Below, one piece after another: positions 22,168 through 26,972 of a stretch of 26,972 bases of DNA. A program made the translations under genes and the position numbers. The first letter of the stretch is position 1. Every line of letters begins with the position of its first letter. The notes beneath the pieces are model-generated. The model saw nothing but the letters and a program-made list of their open reading frames with translations. It was not told the origin of the DNA and ran no database searches. Source of the stretch: a virus; the IMG/VR virus record IMGVR_UViG_3300037069_001505, positions 1 through 26,972 of that record, one strand, 5' to 3'.

Positions 22168-22445
22168 GCGCGACCTATTGGGGGATGATTCGCATCGAGG
22201 TGAGGCTTCCCTACGATCGCAAGATCAATCAGAAAGTGTGGCGCAAATTTGAAGCTGCCGCGCACCTGCCGGTCGGCTGGACTGCGCGACGCAAGCGGGG
22301 CTATCCGAGCATTGTGGTGTTTGATTGCAATGCGCACTGGTCAGTCTTCCCGCGTTTGGTGCAGGCGCTACAGAGCACGCCCATAGACTGGGTCGAGCGG
22401 CTGGAGACGCTGCTGATGATGATATCTGAGGAGGATAGCACATGA
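22164..22445 (+). CDS. phage protein of unknown function, 93 aa
   Basis: GTG 22164 overlaps the preceding stop (GTGA); ATG 22185 is an alternative. Alpha-beta sequence: YWGMIRIEVRLPYDRKINQKVWRKFEAAAHLPVGWTARRKRGYPSIVVFDCNAHWSVFPRLVQALQSTPIDWVERLETLLMMI. No recognised family. Confidence 0.6.
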   Translation: MSATYWGMIRIEVRLPYDRKINQKVWRKFEAAAHLPVGWTARRKRGYPSIVVFDCNAHWSVFPRLVQALQSTPIDWVERLETLLMMISEEDST

Positions 22446-22585
22446 CACGCTACAAACTTGCGCTCTTGGATGGGCGCTGGAAGGTCGTGCAATCCGATGG
22501 GGAAGGTCCCTACAGCTACGACTTCGATGCGCTCGCGCGCTGGGCGGACTATCGCAACGCGTGCATGGCACAGAGGCTCGTGTGA
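22442..22585 (+). CDS. small phage protein, 47 aa
   Basis: ATG 22442 has GAGGAGG ten bases upstream and overlaps the previous stop. MTRYKLALLDGRWKVVQSDG then EGPYSYDFDALARWADYRNACMAQRLV: a short beta hairpin and a helix. It ends in a GTGA overlap with the next gene. Function unknown. Confidence 0.6.
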   Translation: MTRYKLALLDGRWKVVQSDGEGPYSYDFDALARWADYRNACMAQRLV

Positions 22586-22860
22586 GCTTCGCTGACATCG
22601 AGGCGCGCATGGTGGCGCGCTGGGCCATGGCGATGTATAACCGGGATCAAGGGCCGCGCAAACGTATCCGGCACCCGGCAGTGGGCGCTGCGATCAAGAA
22701 TTTACTGGAACTGCACTCACTCACGGCAACGTGGGACACGGTCTCGCATGTATGGATCGTGCGTCGCATGAGCGATGACCCGGAGCGCGTACCTGTCAGG
22801 CGCTTCGTGTGGCGAGGCGAGTCAGTGGAGAATTGGGTACGAGCCATCAAAGGATGTTAA
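22582..22860 (+). CDS. phage protein of unknown function, 92 aa
   Basis: GTG 22582 overlaps the preceding stop. Two helices (FADIEARMVARWAMAMYNRD, GAAIKNLLELHSL) precede strands (TWDTVSHVWIVRRMSDD, RRFVWRGESVENWVRAIKGC). The repeated overlap pattern supports translation. No recognised family. Confidence 0.6.
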   Translation: MSFADIEARMVARWAMAMYNRDQGPRKRIRHPAVGAAIKNLLELHSLTATWDTVSHVWIVRRMSDDPERVPVRRFVWRGESVENWVRAIKGC

Positions 22861-22862
22861 CC

Positions 22863-22985
22863 ATGGATACCACGTCCGTAATAACAGGGTTCGCCATCGG
22901 CGTCGGGATAGTGTTCTACGCACACATCAAGATCCTGCGCGACCTGCGCTGCAAGCACTGCGGGCAGAAGGGCACCCTCTCATGA
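22863..22985 (+). CDS. membrane microprotein with CxxC, 40 aa
   Basis: ATG 22863. MDTTSVITGFAIGVGIVFYA gives one membrane helix, then HIKILRDLRCKHCGQKGTLS with a CKHC pair on the charged side. Its stop overlaps the start of a second membrane protein. A single-helix protein with a metal-binding or redox CxxC; role unknown. Confidence 0.55.
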   Translation: MDTTSVITGFAIGVGIVFYAHIKILRDLRCKHCGQKGTLS

Positions 22986-23137
22986 AACGCAAGAGCGCAC
23001 TCAACAGCAACTGCATCACGATGGCGTTCTGCCTGATAGGCGTCCTGCTTGCGAATCACATGGACGCAGGCTGGGCCTGGGTCCTGGGCTGGTGCATGTT
23101 TGGCATCCGCGATATTTTGCAGAAGACAATTGCATAA
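22982..23137 (+). CDS. small two-helix membrane protein, 51 aa
   Basis: ATG 22982 overlaps the previous stop (ATGA). After a basic start MKRKSALNSN come two hydrophobic segments (CITMAFCLIGVLLANHM, GWAWVLGWCMFGIRDIL) with a short turn, a small-holin-like plan. No endolysin is present next to it, so a lysis role is only a possibility. Confidence 0.55.
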   Translation: MKRKSALNSNCITMAFCLIGVLLANHMDAGWAWVLGWCMFGIRDILQKTIA

Positions 23138-23146
23138 GGAGGATCA

Positions 23147-23332
23147 ATGAGCTGCCCAACATGCGGCTGCAATCGGCCAGCCTTTGAAGTGGAAGGTCAG
23201 TGCGCGCTTGTGCCAGTGCTGCTGGACGCGCTGCAAGCTTGTGCCGACTACTTCGAGAACAACCCCGAAGCGGCCAGTATCACGCTTAACGACCGCATAA
23301 GCGACGCCCTCAAAGCGGCGGAGGAACGATGA
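23147..23332 (+). CDS. small Cys-rich phage protein, 61 aa
   Basis: ATG 23147 with the strong ribosome site AAGGAGG upstream. MSCPTCGCNRPAFEVEGQCA has CPTCGC, a probable metal knuckle. A helical body follows (LVPVLLDALQACADYFENNPEAAS, LNDRISDALKAAEER). Function unknown. Confidence 0.6.
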   Translation: MSCPTCGCNRPAFEVEGQCALVPVLLDALQACADYFENNPEAASITLNDRISDALKAAEER

Positions 23333-23553
23333 GATATTCCATCGGGCACCCGGCCTATAAAGGTGCCAATCGGTACATGCCCAACCTGAATCAGGGTGAG
23401 GCTATGGCCGAGCTGCTATCCCGTGGAGTGGCCCCGAGCATCGCTGAGCGCTTGCTGCGCAAGGCAGCCGAGGGGTCGTACGCCACGGGCCTGACGATCC
23501 GATCTGAAGCTGTGGAGGTAGTATCGTATGAAGCTGTCCGACGCGTCGGCTGA
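23329..23553 (+). CDS. small phage protein, 74 aa
   Basis: ATG 23329 overlaps the preceding stop. The sequence GYMPNLNQGEAMAELLSRGV-like middle (actual YMPNLNQGEAMAELLSRGV) and APSIAERLLRKAAEGSYATGLTIRSEAVEVVSYEAVRRVG suggests a helical domain with a C-terminal strand. It overlaps the next gene by 26 bases. No recognised family. Confidence 0.6.
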   Translation: MRYSIGHPAYKGANRYMPNLNQGEAMAELLSRGVAPSIAERLLRKAAEGSYATGLTIRSEAVEVVSYEAVRRVG

Positions 23554-23866
23554 GCTGGTGAAGATCCAGCAGGAGCTAGACGTGGCAAAGACTGCCGCGG
23601 TGGCGCGCGCGCAGGAGATTATTGCTATAGCCACGCAGCATGCCGAGGCGCATGAGCACGAAGCCCGTGCAGCCCGTGAGATCATCAACACGGCCAGTGG
23701 GATTGCTGGGAGACCCCTCGAGAACGCAGACACTAGTGGCAAGTTTGTGTTGACACGTCCTCATGGCGTGCGCGAGGTCGTCCCAGCGTTTAAGATCGGC
23801 TGGCGCATCCCCGCTTTGTGTGTCGCGGCGGCCGTGATCATGTTCTTGCTGATACACAGTCACTAA
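23528..23866 (+). CDS. tail-anchored coiled-coil membrane protein, 112 aa
   Basis: ATG 23528 with GGAGG upstream. Residues 1-65 are a long Ala/Glu-rich coiled coil (ASAELVKIQQELDVAKTAAVARAQEIIAIATQHAEAHEHEARAAREIINTA). A short link precedes a C-terminal membrane helix (IPALCVAAAVIMFLLIHSH). The helix at the very C-terminus means the coil faces the cytoplasm. That is opposite to a classical inner-membrane spanin. Last gene before the terminator. Confidence 0.65.
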   Translation: MKLSDASAELVKIQQELDVAKTAAVARAQEIIAIATQHAEAHEHEARAAREIINTASGIAGRPLENADTSGKFVLTRPHGVREVVPAFKIGWRIPALCVAAAVIMFLLIHSH

Positions 23867-23881
23867 TAAGTTCCCCGTTTG

Positions 23882-23913
23882 CCCGGCTAGTAACCCCCTA
23901 GCCGGGATTTTTT
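23882..23913 (+). terminator. rho-independent terminator
   Basis: CCCGGCTAG (23882-23890) and CTAGCCGGG (23898-23906) form a perfect nine-base stem with a seven-base loop, followed by ATTTTTTG. It ends the 21109-23866 operon. Confidence 0.9.
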
Positions 23914-23962
23914 GCTGAGCGTTGCTTTGCAGCGCTGAGCAAAGAACAATGGGAGATCCCAA

Positions 23963-24229
23963 ATGAAGTTCCGAGAGCAGAGATACCGCGGCCATGTGCT
24001 GGTGTTCGTGCCAGCGGGCGTGTCGATCACGCTAGAAGGCAAGCACGTGCTCACGGTCGCGAATTATTCCGAAGCGCTTAGAGTCATTGATCAACAAGGA
24101 GCAAACAATGTCGAAGCCAGCGTTCGAGCTGAAACAATCGGAGGGGGGCACGAGTCTGCAAGGCTATGTGACCACCTCCTTTGCGAATCTGAAGAAAATC
24201 CTCGGCGAGCCCAATTCCACGGGCGATGA
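23963..24229 (+). CDS. small phage protein, 88 aa, long overlap with next gene
   Basis: ATG 23963, first gene after the terminator, with GGGAGA upstream. Residues 1-48 (MKFREQRYRGHVLVFVPAGV then SITLEGKHVLTVANYSEALRVIDQQ) form a compact beta unit with a helix, like short 'RGHxI' phage proteins. The last 40 residues are encoded in DNA that also encodes the next gene in another frame. They look low-quality, as if the original stop had been lost. Function unknown. Confidence 0.5.
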   Translation: MKFREQRYRGHVLVFVPAGVSITLEGKHVLTVANYSEALRVIDQQGANNVEASVRAETIGGGHESARLCDHLLCESEENPRRAQFHGR

Positions 24230-24449
24230 GTACAAGGTCAGCACTGAGTGGAATATCGTGTTCGCTGACGGCACGGTCGCGACCATCTACGACTGGAAGC
24301 TCACGACCATGTACGACGACGATGGCCTGACCGTGGCGCAGGTGCGTACAGCGTCCGAGATCGAGTGGCACATCGGCGGCGTGAATCATCGCGCGGTGGA
24401 GCTGGTTGGCGAGCTGCTGGACTTGCGCGCCCGGACGTTCGGGTTATGA
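24108..24449 (+). CDS. phage protein of a widespread uncharacterised family, 113 aa
   Basis: ATG 24108 with a perfect AAGGAG six bases upstream; an upstream TTG is less likely. GGTSLQGYVTTSFANLKKILGEPN, then YKVSTEWNIVFADGTVATIYDWKLTTMYDDDG and SEIEWHIGGVNHRAVELVGELL. From memory, the 'LxGYxxxxYxxLxxxFGxP ... EWxIxFxDGTVATIYDWK ... WxIGG' order is common in phages and some mobile elements. Biochemical role unknown. Confidence 0.75.
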   Translation: MSKPAFELKQSEGGTSLQGYVTTSFANLKKILGEPNSTGDEYKVSTEWNIVFADGTVATIYDWKLTTMYDDDGLTVAQVRTASEIEWHIGGVNHRAVELVGELLDLRARTFGL

Positions 24450-24598
24450 AGCGCAAAATCCTGCCGTACAGAGCCCGCCGCGTGCGCAACACAGCGGCAC
24501 TGTGGCGGCTGCTGGAACGTCGAGACGGCCGCTACGTGTGCGTGGCGATCGGCACACCAGCGCTGAAAGAGCTTGCAGCGAAGCTGTGTAAACGGTAG
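24446..24598 (+). CDS. small basic phage protein, 50 aa
   Basis: ATG 24446 overlaps the preceding stop (ATGA). MKRKILPYRARRVRNTAALW then RLLERRDGRYVCVAIGTPALKELAAKLCKR: strongly basic, helix-strand-helix. Nucleic-acid contact is plausible from charge only. Confidence 0.55.
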   Translation: MKRKILPYRARRVRNTAALWRLLERRDGRYVCVAIGTPALKELAAKLCKR

Positions 24599-24599
24599 T

Positions 24600-24637
24600 C
24601 ACTGACGCATGCTGGGGTCAGAGCCCGCATGCCAGTG
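24600..24637 (+). promoter_or_regulatory. intergenic stem-loop before the 74-residue gene
   Basis: CACTG...CAGTG and GCATGC...GCATGC arms stack with an AC bulge, plus an inner GGG/CCC pair. The ribosome site GGAGG follows at once. It could be an RNA processing or stability element. Confidence 0.45.
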
Positions 24638-24654
24638 CCAATCGGAGGTGGCAG

Positions 24655-24879
24655 ATGGCCAAAACAATCGAGGGGTTTAACTACCTCACCGGCAAAGCAG
24701 TAACTGCGACCCGTAAAGAATGGACGGAAATCGCCAAAGCCTGCGTTGCCAAGCATGGCTATATCCGGGTGCATGATGGCGAGACGTTTCTGCACAGCGC
24801 CAATGGGCTGATAGAGGCAGAGGTCTACGGGTATCTTGGCAAGGTGAATGGTGGATCTGATGCCGCTCATCACGATTGA
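24655..24879 (+). CDS. small phage protein, 74 aa
   Basis: ATG 24655 with CGGAGG upstream. MAKTIEGFNYLTGKAVTATR, then KEWTEIAKACVAKHGYIRVHDGETFLHSANGLIEAEVYGYLGKV: alpha-beta, with a YIRVHDG strand. Its last 32 bases overlap the next gene. No recognised family. Confidence 0.6.
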   Translation: MAKTIEGFNYLTGKAVTATRKEWTEIAKACVAKHGYIRVHDGETFLHSANGLIEAEVYGYLGKVNGGSDAAHHD

Positions 24880-25186
24880 CTCTGAATGTCGCCACGGCAC
24901 CATGCTATATCTTGAGAACAGACCCACAGGTGTTACCGTGGACGACTCAGGCATGACCGATGACGAGCTGGACCTGGAGCTGGCGAAAACCGCTCTCACG
25001 CAGCCCGAGATCTATCGGATCCTGCTGGCTGTGTTCCTGCGCAGCGACCTAGACCCAGTATCACTAAACGATCACTTTGTCGAGGCGCTGGGCAACACAA
25101 CACCTGAGCGGATCCGAAATGCTTTTGCTAGACTGTCCCGCCGTAGCAACACCAAAACTACGGATACGGGAGTGGGCAGTGACTGA
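24848..25186 (+). CDS. acidic phage protein, 112 aa
   Basis: ATG 24848, with a GTG one codon on; AAGGTG lies just before. A beta start (LITIDSECRHGTMLYLENRPTGVTV) is followed by an acidic helical body (MTDDELDLELAKTALTQPEIYRILLAVFLRSDLDPVSLNDHFVEALGNTTPERIRNAFARL). No recognised family. Confidence 0.55.
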   Translation: MVDLMPLITIDSECRHGTMLYLENRPTGVTVDDSGMTDDELDLELAKTALTQPEIYRILLAVFLRSDLDPVSLNDHFVEALGNTTPERIRNAFARLSRRSNTKTTDTGVGSD

Positions 25187-25475
25187 CAAGGACACGTCCG
25201 ACAGCGTTGAATCGATGGACATTCCGGATCAGGTGATGGTAATTTTTCGCGCGTTTGAGCAAGGTTTTCAAATGCGCCATCGTGTGGCCCTGGGCCGGCT
25301 GCGCCCGGCGGGCACGAAAACAGACTTCTACGTGATGATGGTGATCCCGCGCGACGGCGACTCGCCTGTCCCGCTGGCGGTGATCCCTGCTGATAATGTG
25401 CTGGATTTCATTTGGCAGCATGCGACCTTGGTCGAGCGTCACGGCTTGCCGTTGCTGCCCGCTAAATTAAATTAG
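25179..25475 (+). CDS. phage protein of unknown function, 98 aa
   Basis: I chose GTG 25179 (VTDKDTSDSVE), with GGGAG six bases upstream and an eight-base overlap with the preceding stop. The frame is open further upstream inside the previous gene. Helix MDIPDQVMVIFRAFEQGFQMRHRVALGRL and strands TDFYVMMVIPRDG, PLAVIPADNVLDFIWQHATL. No recognised family. Confidence 0.55.
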   Translation: MTDKDTSDSVESMDIPDQVMVIFRAFEQGFQMRHRVALGRLRPAGTKTDFYVMMVIPRDGDSPVPLAVIPADNVLDFIWQHATLVERHGLPLLPAKLN

Positions 25476-25504
25476 GGCGACTGTCAAGTTGCACTGTACA
25501 ACGC

Positions 25505-25522
25505 ATATCTCACGTGAGATAT
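25505..25522. promoter_or_regulatory. 18-bp perfect palindrome, operator-like
   Basis: ATATCTCACGTGAGATAT is fully symmetric without a spacer and lies 20 bases before the GTG of the 149-residue gene. It fits a dimeric regulator site. The cognate regulator is unknown. Confidence 0.55.
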
Positions 25523-25542
25523 TCTGAGGTCGAGTCTTATAG

Positions 25543-25992
25543 GTGGACAAGGAACTGTCCTACAGCGGACTGGTCAACGAAAGCAGGAGGATGCTTAACG
25601 TGGCCAGACGCAACCATTCAAGGAGCAGTGCTGTGAACATCGAGGCGATAAGTGCCGAGAATCTTTCCAGCCATCTTTCACGGCTGGACGAGCGGCAGGA
25701 TCTCATAGAGAACTTGCTGCGAAAGCTCGCCCTCAGCATGCTGGAACTCAATCGCAAGGTATCGGACGCGCCCGCGCCCGTGTATCGCACGGACCCGCTG
25801 GACGAGTACGACTTCGTCTATCTGCAGAGCAATGGCGTGGGACGCTGGGTGTGGAAGCACTTCATGCGTGGCACCCGCTCTGCGCAGACGTTCGCATCGC
25901 GCGAGGAAGCAGTGAACGATGCGCACCGCGACGCGGCGTTGCAGCTACGCTCGCGCGGCATGCTGGCTCACCGTCCCGCTAAGGGCAGGTAA
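25543..25992 (+). CDS. phage protein, coiled coil, 149 aa
   Basis: I kept GTG 25543 as the start; ATG 25591 with AGGAGG immediately before it is an alternative. Polar N-terminus, then a coiled coil (ISAENLSSHLSRLDERQDLIENLLRKLALSMLELNRKV). The alpha-beta end has DEYDFVYLQSNGVGRWVWKHFMRG and SREEAVNDAHRDAAL, the 'YRxxGxWxWxFxxxG' style of small sulfur-metabolism-like phage domains. Its stop overlaps the convergent lipoprotein by 14 bases. Function unknown. Confidence 0.6.
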   Translation: MDKELSYSGLVNESRRMLNVARRNHSRSSAVNIEAISAENLSSHLSRLDERQDLIENLLRKLALSMLELNRKVSDAPAPVYRTDPLDEYDFVYLQSNGVGRWVWKHFMRGTRSAQTFASREEAVNDAHRDAALQLRSRGMLAHRPAKGR

Positions 25993-26449
25993 CGGTTACA
26001 CTGTTGCTTGGAACGGATGCGATGCTTAGCGCATTGTATGCCGTCATGTCAACAGTGTAATCGAGCCCGCTCTGGCACGGCACCGTATAGGTGTTCGCGA
26101 GCGTGTTGCCAGTCGGATCGTCAATGGTCTGCTGGCCTGCGATCGTAGACAGATAGATGGTATAGCCCGCCAAGTCTGTTAATGGCGAGCCGTCGGTATT
26201 GGTCGATGGTGGCACCCACGTGAGCACGAGCTGCCCAGGTGGGAACGGCGGTGGTGGAGGCGGCGGCGGTGTCAGATTCGGCCAGATCAGCGGCCCTGGC
26301 GTGGGATGCCCGACCCAATGAGGATTGATGAGTGGCGGCGCGTCTTCGGACGACGCTGAGCTCGAGGAGACGGCCGGCGAAGGGTTATTATTGCCGCCGC
26401 AGGATGCGAGCAGACACAAAGCGAACCCACCCACTAGGAGGAGCCTCAT
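25979..26449 (-). CDS. lipoprotein with Pro-rich linker and fibronectin III domain, 156 aa
   Basis: ATG 26449 gives a lipoprotein signal: MRLLLVGGFALCLLAS then C, lipobox LLASC, followed by GGNNN. An AGGAGG-like site is absent. Residues 25-75 are a Ser/Pro spacer ending TPPPPPPPPFPPG. The rest is a fibronectin type III domain: LVLTWVPPSTNTDGSPLTDLAGYTIYLS, then NTYTVPCQSGLDYTVDMTAYNALSIASVPSNSVTVTC. Asp after Cys+1 is absent, so outer-membrane sorting is likely. It is convergent to all its plus-strand neighbours, like a separately expressed cargo gene. It may coat the infected cell surface. Confidence 0.8.
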   Translation of the reverse strand: MRLLLVGGFALCLLASCGGNNNPSPAVSSSSASSEDAPPLINPHWVGHPTPGPLIWPNLTPPPPPPPPFPPGQLVLTWVPPSTNTDGSPLTDLAGYTIYLSTIAGQQTIDDPTGNTLANTYTVPCQSGLDYTVDMTAYNALSIASVPSNSVTVTCP

Positions 26450-26463
26450 ATGGTAAGAGTCTA

Positions 26464-26497
26464 CTGACAAGTACTGTCAGCAAGAAGCTGTCAGCAA
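26464..26497. repeat. inverted and direct repeats upstream of the lipoprotein
   Basis: CTGACA...TGTCAG (26464-26480, five-base spacer) is followed by a direct repeat of CTGTCAGCAA (26474-26483 and 26488-26497). The block covers the expected promoter of the minus-strand lipoprotein and could be its operator. Confidence 0.45.
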
Positions 26498-26529
26498 ATG
26501 GATACGGTTTAACGTCGCCACGGTCTGGA

Positions 26530-26552
26530 CGCAGCGCCTCGAAAACGCTGCG
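26530..26552. repeat. hairpin CGCAGCG/CGCTGCG
   Basis: Perfect seven-base arms around a nine-base loop, with outer GTCTG/CAGAC pairing (26523-26565 region). It has no T-run. It may belong to the upstream edge of the structured RNA element or be a separate element end. Confidence 0.5.
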
Positions 26553-26599
26553 CTTCCATTCAGACGTTGTCACCCGAAGCGTGGTAATAGGGTGGATCC

Positions 26600-26925
26600 A
26601 ATCCGGGACGTGAGTAAACGCGGGAGTAGGACGCCGGTAAACCTGGAGCCCGGAGCACTGATGAGCCGCTGTTATACCCTCGGGCTCTCGGACATGAAAT
26701 CCGATCCCGAATATCGAAAGGTGGAGGCAAGCGTCCCACAGGGATATCAAGAGTTGGAGCCAACCGATCCCCACGGGCTGCCTATGCATGGTATGCGCCG
26801 AAGCCGGGACTACTAGAGAGCCGCGAGCCAGTGCCGTTGAAACTAGGCGTGACAGTCAGGAGAAAGCTGACCTGATGGGTCCGGGCAACCGGGCCTATCG
26901 GTGAGCTTGTTTTCTTGGAGGGAAC
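26600..26925 (+). ncRNA. structured RNA, HEARO/omega RNA-like (candidate)
   Basis: Boundaries are approximate. Stems seen: GAGCCCG/CGGGCTC (26646-26652, 26681-26687) enclosing CTGATGAG; TCGGA/TCCGA (26688-26704); GCAT/ATGC (26786-26796); GTCAG/CTGAC (26855-26871). An 11-base stem with two G-T wobbles closes a GCAA tetraloop (26874-26899). The block ends directly at TTGGAGGGAAC before an ATG. GNRA loops, many stems and a position abutting an ORF fit HEARO, the guide RNA of IscB nucleases. Motifs such as GTTGGAGCCAAC and CCTGATGGGT are recalled from that RNA but were not checked. Other structured leader RNAs remain possible. Confidence 0.45.
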
Positions 26926-26972
26926 ATGACAGCATTTTTTCCTGGAGGGAACATGGCAGCCTTGAGAATGCT
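26926..26972 (+). CDS. start of an ORF cut by the right edge
   Basis: ATG 26926 with GGAGG six bases upstream opens MTAFFPGGNMAALRM and runs off the window. A second in-frame ATG at 26953 has its own GGAGG, because the initiation region is duplicated with a 27-base period. If the RNA upstream is omega RNA, an IscB-type protein would be expected here. The few residues visible do not show the N-terminal PLMP motif and neither prove nor exclude it. Confidence 0.5.
   Translation, partial: MTAFFPGGNMAALRM

Noticed and set aside
26646-26704. Hammerhead ribozyme, because of CTGATGAG followed later by GAAA
   Set aside because: The stem that should follow CTGATGA does not end at the GAAA; the GAAA lies in the loop of a separate hairpin, so the core cannot form.
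26388-26789. 133-codon minus-strand frame near the right edge
   Set aside because: It overlaps both the lipoprotein start and the structured RNA candidate, and it lacks any recognisable domain.
26592-26816. 74-codon plus-strand frame within the structured region
   Set aside because: No ribosome site and the sequence is dense in stem-loops; more likely RNA than coding.
1-26972. CRISPR array or tRNA genes
   Set aside because: No regularly spaced repeats of the right size and no cloverleaf with a CCA-type end were seen by eye.

Overview
The window looks like part of a tailed bacteriophage (or prophage) genome with a short-tailed, podovirus-like virion. It carries a large terminase, a P22-like long portal, a scaffold, a major capsid protein, small head-tail adaptors and two fibre-type proteins. 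No tail tube, sheath or tape-measure gene is visible. GC-rich DNA and the gene style suggest a proteobacterial host. Lipobox signal sequences and many ATGA/GTGA stop-start overlaps fit a Gram-negative host. The host cannot be named from the sequence alone.

Layout. From about 19036 leftward, everything is on the minus strand. A cluster of small early-packaging genes includes a ribbon-helix-helix protein, a probable small terminase and two coiled-coil proteins. It is followed by the large terminase (14636-16048), a signal-peptide protein (14161-14559), the portal (11813-14152), four very small proteins, the scaffold (9743-10798) and the major capsid protein (8517-9710). A terminator-like hairpin follows the capsid gene. 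Then come adaptor and neck proteins (6895-8452), a 20-residue-repeat protein (5879-6892), two small beta proteins, a collar-type fibre (4358-5380), a small structural protein, an S74-type fibre (1924-3897), two small proteins and a virion protein that runs off the left edge. Three similar minus-strand promoter candidates lie in front of the terminase-to-capsid genes.

From 19558 rightward the genes are mostly on the plus strand, small and tightly packed. A 521-bp divergent spacer (19037-19557) separates the two transcription directions. The first plus-strand module (19558-20540) has three microproteins between a pair of 29-bp inverted repeats, then a 174-residue phage protein. A 568-bp non-coding block (20541-21108) holds a 19-bp perfect hairpin, a TA/TTAG/TAG microsatellite and further inverted repeats. 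It is the best candidate for an origin or control region. Two compact operons follow (21109-23866, ended by a clear rho-independent terminator, and 23963-25992). They encode a lipoprotein, Cys-rich small proteins, several small membrane proteins and many phage hypotheticals. A minus-strand lipoprotein with a fibronectin type III domain (25979-26449) closes this set.

The right edge (about 26600-26925) is a stem-loop-rich non-coding stretch directly in front of an ORF cut by the window. Its layout, and motifs recalled from memory, resemble HEARO/omega RNA, the guide RNA of IscB-type transposon nucleases. This is the most interesting hypothesis in the window and remains unproven, because the downstream ORF is only about 15 codons long here. 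No DNA polymerase, helicase, integrase, endolysin, tRNA or CRISPR array was found.
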